DNA of 64,000 nt from Arsukibacterium ikkense. GTDB taxonomy: Bacteria; Pseudomonadota; Gammaproteobacteria; Enterobacterales; Alteromonadaceae. A model generated the notes under the pieces. The model searched no databases and had not been told where the DNA came from. It was given only the letters and a program-made list of their open reading frames with translations. The stretch covers positions 124,001 through 188,000 of the forward strand of contig NZ_LAHO01000004.1 of the NCBI RefSeq assembly GCF_000987775.1. Reading direction: 5' to 3'. Numbering within the stretch: the stretch's first letter is position 1; the number at the start of each line of letters is the position of its first letter. The translations under genes were made by a program, and so were the position numbers. Below are positions 57,175 to 64,000 of the stretch, in pieces.

Positions 57175-58740
57175 ATGTGTGGTAATGCCATGGTCGTCGC
57201 AATACAGCGTATGTTAGTTCTGGGGGGGGCATTACTGGGCGCAGCCAGCGCAAGTTGGCCAGTTGTCGCCGCGCCTGCGCAGCCCGCGCTGCCGGTAGCC
57301 GGGCTGCTATTGTTACTATTTTTGCTGTTGTTGCTGGCTCTAGCTTATGCTCTGAAGCTTAAGTTTGATTTAAAACGGGCGCTACAACCTAAACCCGATA
57401 TGCAGGGTTTTTACTCATTGCATGATGATATTAGTGGCTTTCCAAATAAATATGCGTTGCAGCGACAGCTCGACCTGATCCTCAAAAGTGCACCTGAACA
57501 ACAGTTTGCGTTGATTTTACTAAAAATTGAGCAATTTGAGCAGATAAACCAGCTACTGGGCCACAGCAATAGTAATTTAATTCTGGCGCAAATAGCCCAG
57601 AGAATTAACGACCAGCTCGCCAGTGAAAGTAAAATACTCACCTTTGAATATCGACAGCAACAACCGGTGCGGGTTTGTCATCTGGGAAGTGTCGACTTTG
57701 CCATCTGGCTGGATATTGGCCATCAGCCGGCCCGGGCCGAATTTCTGGCAAAACAGCTGCAACAATCGGTACCCCAACCGATGCTGGTGCATGGCTGTGC
57801 CATCGATTATAAACTGGGGGTAGGCATCGCATTATATCCGGATCACAGTACTGAGCTGAACGAACTGCTGGAGCGTGCTTATCTGGCGCTACAGCATTAT
57901 CAGTGGCAGCGCGGAGCCAGCTCGCTGTTTAGTCAGGACATGATTAACTACACCACCGAGAAACTGGCACTAATGGCAGAATTGCGTCAGGCCATTGATG
58001 ATCAGCAATTAGTGTTGTTTGTGCAGCCGCAAATGAATATGAAAAGCCGGCAGGTACTGGCGGCGGAAGTACTTATTCGCTGGCGCCACCCCAAAAAAGG
58101 CTTGCTGGCACCAGAGGCTTTTTTAGCACTGGCCGAGGAGATGGGGGTGATTTACCCGCTAAGCCAATGGGTGCTGGAACAAGCAATTCAAACGATTGCC
58201 AGTTTAACCGAGCAACAGTTAGTCAGCCGCATTGCGGTGAATATTTCCAGTAAAGAACTGCTGCACGATGAGTTGGTAGATGCGCTGGAAGTCTTGTTTG
58301 ACAAGTATCAGGTTAACCCGCAGTTGCTGATGCTGGAAGTCAGTGAAAGAGCGCTGTTAGCTGATCCGCCCCGGGCGATGGCAATGATGCAACGCTTGCA
58401 CCGGTTAGGGGTTGAGCTGGCGTTGGACGATTTTGGTACCGGCTTTTCGTCACTGGCATTTTTACGAAAGCTACCGGTGCAATATGTGAAAGTTGATTGC
58501 AGTTTTATCAGCGAGCTGCATAAAACCGAAGCCCATATGGCGATTACCGGTGCCATTATTGATATGGCGCGTAACCTTGGGCTGGGTGTTATTGCCGAAG
58601 GGGTAGAAGGGGCGGAGGTTGAAGACAAACTGCTGCGGATGGGGTGTCAGCGAGGTCAGGGATTTTGGTATTCACAACCTTTTGAACTGAGCGGGTTTCC
58701 TGCCTGGTTACGCCAGTGGCAGCACCGTCATCCCGGCTAA
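57175..58740 (+). CDS. GGDEF-EAL protein, probable c-di-GMP phosphodiesterase
   Basis: A 521-residue protein with an N-terminal signal or anchor and one strong membrane helix (LLLLLFLLLLLALAYALKL). The GGDEF signature is replaced by GSVDF (HLGSVDFAIWLD), so cyclase activity is unlikely. The EAL domain keeps EVLIRWRHPKKG, AVNISS, LEVSE, LDDFGTGFSSL, VKVDCSFI and IAEGVEG, so hydrolysis of c-di-GMP is plausible. It follows hutI by 62 bp and ends with a 4-bp overlap onto the convergent hutG. A start at 57190 is an alternative. Confidence 0.9.
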   Translation: MCGNAMVVAIQRMLVLGGALLGAASASWPVVAAPAQPALPVAGLLLLLFLLLLLALAYALKLKFDLKRALQPKPDMQGFYSLHDDISGFPNKYALQRQLDLILKSAPEQQFALILLKIEQFEQINQLLGHSNSNLILAQIAQRINDQLASESKILTFEYRQQQPVRVCHLGSVDFAIWLDIGHQPARAEFLAKQLQQSVPQPMLVHGCAIDYKLGVGIALYPDHSTELNELLERAYLALQHYQWQRGASSLFSQDMINYTTEKLALMAELRQAIDDQQLVLFVQPQMNMKSRQVLAAEVLIRWRHPKKGLLAPEAFLALAEEMGVIYPLSQWVLEQAIQTIASLTEQQLVSRIAVNISSKELLHDELVDALEVLFDKYQVNPQLLMLEVSERALLADPPRAMAMMQRLHRLGVELALDDFGTGFSSLAFLRKLPVQYVKVDCSFISELHKTEAHMAITGAIIDMARNLGLGVIAEGVEGAEVEDKLLRMGCQRGQGFWYSQPFELSGFPAWLRQWQHRHPG

Positions 58741-59795
58741 ATCGCAGGGGGTTGTTCTGCCTTTCCCTGCATAAAAGCCAATACTAAGGTAGCAAGCACC
58801 TGCCCGCATTGGTTTAAGCCCGCAGCCAGGCCGGCCGGATGGCATGCCGGAGCCGCTTCAGCCAGGTGCAGATAGCGCGCGCGTGGTAACCGCGCCAGCT
58901 GAAACACATACTGGCTGGCCTGTTCGACACTGAGCCCGGTATAATTAAGGGCACTGGCCGGCATGGTATCAATGCTGTCGGTATCCAGTTCAATGGCAAT
59001 CGGCGCCACCCCCTGGCAACAACGTTCAATCAGCTGATCCAACGCCTGCTGATAGCTGAGCTGCTGGCTTATTGCCAAATGCTGGTAGCTGATATATTCG
59101 CCTGTGGCTTGCTGCAATAGCGCCAGGCTGGCCACGGAGTTTTTATGTAAGTCCAACCCTAACACCGTGTATTGACCCAGATAGCCAGCCGCGCTGGCAT
59201 AACTGAAACCATTACCACTGTGCCGGCCTTCAAGTGGCCGAAAATCAGCATGCGGGTCTAAATTGGCGCAATTAACCGGCTGCTGGCTCACTGCTGCCAG
59301 AGCCTGCAATAAGGGGTAAGCATTATTGTGGCCGCCGCCGATCACAATAGGGTATAGCCCCGCTGAAAATATCGGCACTAGTTGGTTGCTGACCCGTTGG
59401 TCAAGTTCCGCACAAAGCTGGCGCAAACTGGCCAGCTGCTGCGGATGCTGGTTGCTCAGGCTTGCAGCCTGTTGCTGCAGATCGGCGCAATCAATTTCAC
59501 CTAATAATAAAATTTGCTCGCTGGCCAGGGTATCGCTGTGCTGCAGGTTTAAAAACCGCTGTAAAAATGCCTGCCAACCCAGCTCAGCGCCCGGGTTGCC
59601 TAAATTAGCCAGCGGGCCAATGCATTCGGCAATACCCAGTAACACAAACTGGCCGCCGGCCGCTTTGTGGGCAGCCAGGAGTTCGGGGTAGGGTAAGTCG
59701 GGGTCGGGTAATTTCACCAGCTGGCCCAGCCGGCTTTCGCCGCTGCGCCTGGTGTAATAAGGTTGTATGTCGTGCTCGGTATAGCGTTGCAGCAT
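58737..59795 (-). CDS. hutG: Formimidoylglutamase
   Basis: Arginase-family manganese enzyme that splits N-formimino-L-glutamate into glutamate and formamide, the last step of the four-enzyme Hut route. It has 352 residues, a bit longer than usual (about 315). The metal ligands are in IVIGGGHNNAYPL, NLDPHADFRPLEG and ELDTDSIDTMPASALNYTG. It is separated from hutCUH by hutI and the GGDEF-EAL gene, and lies 18 bp downstream of rraA on the same strand. Confidence 0.92.
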   Translation of the reverse strand: MLQRYTEHDIQPYYTRRSGESRLGQLVKLPDPDLPYPELLAAHKAAGGQFVLLGIAECIGPLANLGNPGAELGWQAFLQRFLNLQHSDTLASEQILLLGEIDCADLQQQAASLSNQHPQQLASLRQLCAELDQRVSNQLVPIFSAGLYPIVIGGGHNNAYPLLQALAAVSQQPVNCANLDPHADFRPLEGRHSGNGFSYASAAGYLGQYTVLGLDLHKNSVASLALLQQATGEYISYQHLAISQQLSYQQALDQLIERCCQGVAPIAIELDTDSIDTMPASALNYTGLSVEQASQYVFQLARLPRARYLHLAEAAPACHPAGLAAGLNQCGQVLATLVLAFMQGKAEQPPAI

Positions 59796-59813
59796 AGTGT
59801 TTAACTAAATCAG

Positions 59814-60299
59814 TTACTCAATATCTAAGGCATCCGGCGACATAATAATGCCGGTACTGTCAGCATATAAATGATCACCGGGTAAAAAGGTGACTCCGGC
59901 AAAGTTAACCGGCACTTCGGTTTCACCAAAGCCATTGTCATCGGCGCCAATAGGAATGGCATTAACGGCCTGAATACCAATTTCAAAGTCTTCCAGTGCG
60001 TCTAAATCACGGACACTGCCATAACAGACGATACCTTCCCAGCCATTGCTGGCAGCAAGACTGGCCAATTCTGCATCGATTAACGCACGGCGGGCCGAGC
60101 CACCACCGTCAATCAGCAGTACCTTGCCAATACCATCATCGGCCAGCACCTGGCGTACCAGACCATTGTCTTCGAAGCACTTAATGGTACGAATTTGGCC
60201 GCCGAATGAACGTCTGCCACCATAATTAGCAAAGATAGGTTCGACCACATCAACCTGATCTGCATAAAGATCGCAAAGTTCTGAGGTATTGTATTCCAT
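59814..60299 (-). CDS. rraA: Ribonuclease E activity regulator RraA
   Basis: Trimeric protein that binds RNase E and inhibits mRNA decay. It has 161 residues, as in E. coli. The sequence [67 protein letters not shown] and [14 protein letters not shown] follow RraA closely. The start at 60299 has GGAG 6 bp upstream; an ATG at 60311 is also in frame. It may be co-transcribed with hutG, an unusual pairing. Confidence 0.96.
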   Translation of the reverse strand: MEYNTSELCDLYADQVDVVEPIFANYGGRRSFGGQIRTIKCFEDNGLVRQVLADDGIGKVLLIDGGGSARRALIDAELASLAASNGWEGIVCYGSVRDLDALEDFEIGIQAVNAIPIGADDNGFGETEVPVNFAGVTFLPGDHLYADSTGIIMSPDALDIE

Positions 60300-60463
60300 G
60301 TAAGACTCCATAGGCAGGGTATGCTAATGCACAGTATAGCGCTATGCCCTGCAAGCTCAAGCGATTAATGTTAGATGCAGCAGCTTAACAACGCTAACAA
60401 AGTATTGCTGCTAAAGCATTTTGTTTGTTAAGGTGTATTTGACCAGCTAACAGAGAGCGCCAA

Positions 60464-62479
60464 GTGCCAGCAGAACTCTTCGCCAGAATTGCCCTGTATT
60501 TAACCCAAGCCGGGTTGGCGATACTTATCGCACTACTTTTTTGGTATTACCTGCGGGTATATCAGCAGAAATATTTAAAATTCTGGTTGCTGGCCTTTAT
60601 ATCCTTTGCCTGCTATCCCATCGCACTATTGTTGCACTATGCCACCCCGCTGGGTCAGAGCGGGCTAAAATTCTTGTTAGCATTCACTGCACATTTTGCC
60701 TGCTACAGCTTTGCTGTACTGATGTTACTGGGTAATCTGCAACAGGGCTCTGTGCAGAATAGCCGCTGGCTTGGCTGGCCGGTTAGCCGATATTTAGTCA
60801 TCTTTTTTGTGCTGGCAGCAGCCGGCGTTGCTTTACCGGAATGGTTGCCCGGGTTGCAAAGCTGGCATAACTTTTTACAGGTTGAGTTACGTTTTATTGT
60901 CTGTGGCCTGCTATTGTTTATGGCCGGGCTCTGGTTGTGGCAGAGCAGCCCCCATGGCCTGGGGCCGCGACTTGCCACATTAATACTGATGCTATGGGGC
61001 GCGCTCTACCTGCTTCACGCCGTGACGGTAATGCTGCAAGTTAATCTCTTCTTATCGATTCATGGTACCTTCGTGTATAAAAGTGTTGAGCTCGGGCTAT
61101 TGGTAACCCTGGGCTTTTCACTGGTCATTTGGCTGCAGGAAAATGAGCGCAGTACCAACCTTAAACTGACAGAAAAAACCCGTTATCTGGATCAGCATGA
61201 CCAGCTGACCGGCGCACTAAATCGTGATGCGTTGCTAAGCAAGCTGCAGCAGCAGATTAATACTGAACAAGGTACACAATTGCAACTGGTGATGCTGGGC
61301 CTGGATAAATTTAAAAACGTTAACGAGTCGGTTGGCTTAAAACAAGGTGATCGCATTTTGCGCGAAGTGATCCGCCGCTTTGAGCAAAGTATTGTTAAGC
61401 CGGTGCTGATTGCCCGTACCGGAGGCGATATTTTTGCGCTGGTGCTGGCCGATGTAGTCAGTGACAAACAGCTGCAATATACCTTGCAGCATGTGCAGCA
61501 GCTGATTGAAAAGCCGTTTTTACTGGAAAGTGGCCCGGTCAAGCTGACGACAAGTATGGGGTTGTCGCACTACCCGGCGAATGCCAGCAGTGCCGAGCAG
61601 TTACTGCAGCAGGCGAATATCGCGTTTCATCAGGCGAAGCGCCTGCAGGCCAGTTGGCTGAGTTACCAGGCGGGTATGGAAGAAGAAACGGCCCGCTTGC
61701 TTGCCTGGGAGAGCGAGTTGTTGCAGGCGATCAGCGACAATCAATTTGTGTTGTACTATCAACCACAGCTAAGTTTGCGCAGCAACTTGCTGGAAGGCTT
61801 TGAAGTGCTGGTGCGCTGGCAACATCCTGAGCGTGGGCTGCTGATGCCAGGCCAGTTTTTACCCATGGTAGAGCAACTAGGCCTGAGCCAGGTCCTGGAT
61901 TTAGTGATTTTGCGCAATGCTATTGCCAGTATTCAGCGCTGGCAGCAGCAAGGGGTACATATTCCGCTGGCCATTAATATGTCGCCTATTCATTTTGAGC
62001 AGGAAGGGCTGAAACAAGAGCTGAAAAATTTGCTGCAACAGTACAGCGTATCACCGGAAATGGTAGAGCTGGAGGTTACTGAAAATACCGCAATGCAGGA
62101 TATGGAAAAGGGCTCTAACTTTGCGCTTGAGCTACAGCAAATGGGTATTAAGGTGTCGATTGATGATTTTGGTACCGGCTATTCGTCCCTGGCGTATTTA
62201 CGCAAAATGCCGATTGAGAAAATTAAAATTGATCGCAGTTTTGTGATGGATATGACCTCAAATGATTCCGATATGATGATTGTCAAAACCATGATAAAGC
62301 TGGCCCAGGGGCTGGGCAAGCGCATTCTGGCCGAAGGGGTGGAAACTATCGATCAACTTAACCTGCTGCGCAGTTTATCGTGCGATGCAGTGCAGGGGTA
62401 TTATATTGCCAAGCCGTTGCCAGAAAATGAGGCGCTGGCGTTTATCCGCGCCTACCCGGGACAAATATTTAAAGCCTAA
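60464..62479 (+). CDS. Seven-helix membrane GGDEF-EAL protein, probable c-di-GMP phosphodiesterase
   Basis: A 671-residue protein with about seven membrane helices over residues 8-220 (7TM-like input domain). The GGDEF domain has ARTGGDIFALVLAD, with Ile in place of the catalytic Glu, so cyclase activity is doubtful. The EAL domain is complete: FEVLVRWQHPERG, AINMSPIHF, LEVTENTAM, IDDFGTGYSSLAYL, IKIDRSFV and LAEGVET. Starts at GTG 60464. It is a single-gene unit. Confidence 0.9.
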   Translation: MPAELFARIALYLTQAGLAILIALLFWYYLRVYQQKYLKFWLLAFISFACYPIALLLHYATPLGQSGLKFLLAFTAHFACYSFAVLMLLGNLQQGSVQNSRWLGWPVSRYLVIFFVLAAAGVALPEWLPGLQSWHNFLQVELRFIVCGLLLFMAGLWLWQSSPHGLGPRLATLILMLWGALYLLHAVTVMLQVNLFLSIHGTFVYKSVELGLLVTLGFSLVIWLQENERSTNLKLTEKTRYLDQHDQLTGALNRDALLSKLQQQINTEQGTQLQLVMLGLDKFKNVNESVGLKQGDRILREVIRRFEQSIVKPVLIARTGGDIFALVLADVVSDKQLQYTLQHVQQLIEKPFLLESGPVKLTTSMGLSHYPANASSAEQLLQQANIAFHQAKRLQASWLSYQAGMEEETARLLAWESELLQAISDNQFVLYYQPQLSLRSNLLEGFEVLVRWQHPERGLLMPGQFLPMVEQLGLSQVLDLVILRNAIASIQRWQQQGVHIPLAINMSPIHFEQEGLKQELKNLLQQYSVSPEMVELEVTENTAMQDMEKGSNFALELQQMGIKVSIDDFGTGYSSLAYLRKMPIEKIKIDRSFVMDMTSNDSDMMIVKTMIKLAQGLGKRILAEGVETIDQLNLLRSLSCDAVQGYYIAKPLPENEALAFIRAYPGQIFKA

Positions 62480-62494
62480 CTGTTAATGTAACGC

Positions 62495-62866
62495 TTACAG
62501 CCTGATGCGGGTGCTGATCAGGCTGTCGCGACTGGCATTGGCTGCTTTCAGGCGGGCCAGGTACTGCTGCCACAAGTCGTGCTGGTTTGCGGCCAGCTGG
62601 CATAAGTAACTAAAATGATACAAGCCGGTATCGTGGCCATCGTCAAAGCTTAATTTCACACCGTAGTGACCAACAGCGCTGATACGTTGAATAGCAACCT
62701 GGCGTTTATTGGCAACCAGCGTTGGTTTACCATGGCCGCGTACCTCCGCTGACGGCGAATGCACCCGTAAAAACTCAGCGGACAACACTTGCACTGTGCC
62801 GTCGCTGAATTTCAGGTCCAGCAGCCGTCGCTGCTGGTGGTAGTGCAGGGTAAGCAGGGTCATCAT
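62495..62866 (-). CDS. DUF971 family protein
   Basis: A 123-residue protein with the DUF971 fold (the N-terminal domain of gamma-butyrobetaine hydroxylase): LDLKFSDGTVQVLSAEFLR, SPSAEVRGHG, VGHYGVKLSFDDGHDTGLYH and YLCQLAANQHDLWQQYL. It begins right after the hslU stop (TAA then ATG) and belongs to the hslVU transcript, as in many gammaproteobacteria. Members are proposed to handle Fe-S or metal cofactors; the role here is unknown. Confidence 0.9.
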   Translation of the reverse strand: MMTLLTLHYHQQRRLLDLKFSDGTVQVLSAEFLRVHSPSAEVRGHGKPTLVANKRQVAIQRISAVGHYGVKLSFDDGHDTGLYHFSYLCQLAANQHDLWQQYLARLKAANASRDSLISTRIRL

Positions 62867-64000
62867 TTATAGAATAAAGCGGCTTAAATCTTCATCCTGC
62901 ACCAGTGCGCCTAAATGTTGCTCAACGTAATCAGCGGTAATTTCAATATGCTGACCGGCATGGTCGGCCGCATCATAGGATATTTCTTCCAGTAAGCGCT
63001 CCATTACGGTGTATAAGCGACGGGCACCGATGTTTTCGGTGGTTTCATTAACCCGAAAGGCCGCGGCGGCTATGCGTTTAATGCCTTCGCTGTTAAAGCT
63101 GATATGCACTCCTTCGGTAGCCAGCATTGCAATAGATTGCTCAGTCAATGAGGCCTTGGGTTCGGTTAGGATCCGCTCAAAATCGGCGGCGGTCAGGGCT
63201 TCTAATTCGACCCGGATTGGTAGCCGGCCTTGTAGCTCAGGCACCAAATCAGACGGTTTACTCATTTGAAACGCACCTGAGGCAATAAACAGTATATGGT
63301 CGGTTTTAACCATGCCGTGCTTGGTATTGACGGTACAACCTTCAATCAGTGGCAGCAAATCGCGCTGCACGCCTTCACGTGACACATCCGGCCCACTGGT
63401 TTCGCCGCGTTTACAAATTTTATCTATTTCGTCCAGAAACACGATACCGTTTTGCTCAACGGCTTCCAGTGCTTCGGCTTTTAACTCTTCCGGGTTAACC
63501 AGCCTGGCAGCCTCTTCGTCAATCAGCTGCTTTAACGCGTCTTTAATTTTCAGTTTACGCTTTTTCTTTTTTTCGTTGCCCAGGCTCTGGAACATACTTT
63601 GCAACTGAGAGGTCATTTCTTCCATGCCCGGTGGCGCCATGATCTCTACCCCGATTGGCGTTTGCGCCAGCTCCAACTCAATTTCTTTATCATCAAGCTG
63701 GCCTTCACGCAATTTTTTGCGGAAAATCTGCCGGGTGTTGCTTTCGCTGGTTGTTGGCGTATCGCCCTCGCTCCAGTTATCCCGCCCTTTGGGCAGCAAC
63801 GCATCCAGAATCCGTTCTTCGGCTGCTTCTTCTGCCCGGAAGCGATTTTTGGCGATGGCTTGCTCGCGCAGCATTTTTACCGCACTGTCGGTTAAATCGC
63901 GGATAATGCTTTCCACTTCTTTGCCAACATAGCCTACTTCAGTAAATTTAGTGGCTTCAACTTTAATAAAGGGCGCGTTAGCCAGTTTGGCCAGCCGGCG
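62867..64000 (-). CDS. hslU: ATP-dependent protease ATPase subunit HslU, 3' part (cut by window edge)
   Basis: Hexameric AAA+ unfoldase that feeds HslV, a heat-shock protease. The frame is open through base 64000, so the Walker A region and start are outside. Visible are [19 protein letters not shown], the I-domain insertion ([18 protein letters not shown]), Walker [16 protein letters not shown], the sensor and arginine region [34 protein letters not shown], and the conserved C-terminal DLSRFIL that docks into HslV. Confidence 0.97.
   Translation of the reverse strand, partial: RRLAKLANAPFIKVEATKFTEVGYVGKEVESIIRDLTDSAVKMLREQAIAKNRFRAEEAAEERILDALLPKGRDNWSEGDTPTTSESNTRQIFRKKLREGQLDDKEIELELAQTPIGVEIMAPPGMEEMTSQLQSMFQSLGNEKKKKRKLKIKDALKQLIDEEAARLVNPEELKAEALEAVEQNGIVFLDEIDKICKRGETSGPDVSREGVQRDLLPLIEGCTVNTKHGMVKTDHILFIASGAFQMSKPSDLVPELQGRLPIRVELEALTAADFERILTEPKASLTEQSIAMLATEGVHISFNSEGIKRIAAAAFRVNETTENIGARRLYTVMERLLEEISYDAADHAGQHIEITADYVEQHLGALVQDEDLSRFIL

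Noticed and set aside
1..64000. CRISPR array, prophage, insertion sequence, tRNA or rRNA
   Set aside because: I read all gaps between genes and found no regularly spaced repeats, transposase, integrase or tRNA-like sequence; a tRNA scan would confirm this.

Overview
The window is a 64 kb stretch of chromosome from a gammaproteobacterium. The gene order resembles Alteromonadales and the Rheinheimera/Alishewanella/Arsukibacterium group; this is inferred from gene content and was not searched. Coding density is high. Several blocks keep an order also known from enterobacteria: gpmI-envC-yibQ beside yibN-grxC-secB-gpsA, ftsY-ftsE-ftsX-rpoH, cpxP against cpxRA, glnA-ntrB-ntrC beside typA, and yihY-dtd-yiiD. 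I see no insertion sequence, prophage, CRISPR array, rRNA or tRNA. Most of the window is core genome.

Layout. 0-10 kb: the start of coaD (cut by the window edge), a TetR regulator, threonine catabolism (kbl-tdh), a PEP-CTERM protein, a large secreted subtilase, dusC, nagB and a 52-residue DUF2256 protein. 10-23 kb: an HDOD protein, an acidic unknown, an M48 protease with LemA, glpE-glpG, a FliL-like secreted protein, ubiquinone genes ubiC-ubiA, small envelope proteins, a glutamine-rich coiled-coil protein with a YjaG homologue, and a second PEP-CTERM protein. 23-35 kb: rsmD, ftsYEX, rpoH, yibQ-envC-gpmI, yibN-grxC-secB-gpsA and a degenerate GGDEF-EAL protein. 35-46 kb: trmL, pldB-cpxA-cpxR with divergent cpxP, ntrC-ntrB, a DUF4124 protein, glnA and typA. 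46-64 kb: yihY-dtd-yiiD, an Mrr-like membrane protein, a chemoreceptor, the histidine utilisation genes (hutH-U-C, hutI, hutG) interleaved with a GGDEF-EAL gene, rraA, another GGDEF-EAL protein, a DUF971 gene and the 3' part of hslU.

The most informative signals are regulatory. A perfect CIRCE operator (9-N9-9) lies just upstream of rpoH, which suggests that the HrcA repressor controls the heat-shock sigma factor. Both PEP-CTERM genes have sigma-54 type -24/-12 sequences; the one at 22.7 kb is an exact TGGCAC-N5-TTGC match. This fits the PrsK/PrsR-RpoN control known for exosortase-sorted proteins, although no exosortase or Prs gene is in the window. Nitrogen control is visible at glnA (sigma-54 promoter plus two NtrC boxes 21 bp apart), at ntrB (an NtrC box at its start) and possibly at the chemoreceptor next to hut. 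A palindromic HutC operator sits between hutC and hutI.

I did not find an obvious new multi-gene defence or biosynthetic system. The best candidates for undescribed biology are the CIRCE-rpoH link, the membrane-anchored Mrr-fold protein that appears to lack its catalytic lysine, the glutamine-rich coiled-coil/YjaG gene pair, the M48-LemA pair with a long uncharacterised C-terminus, and pldB translationally coupled to cpxRA.
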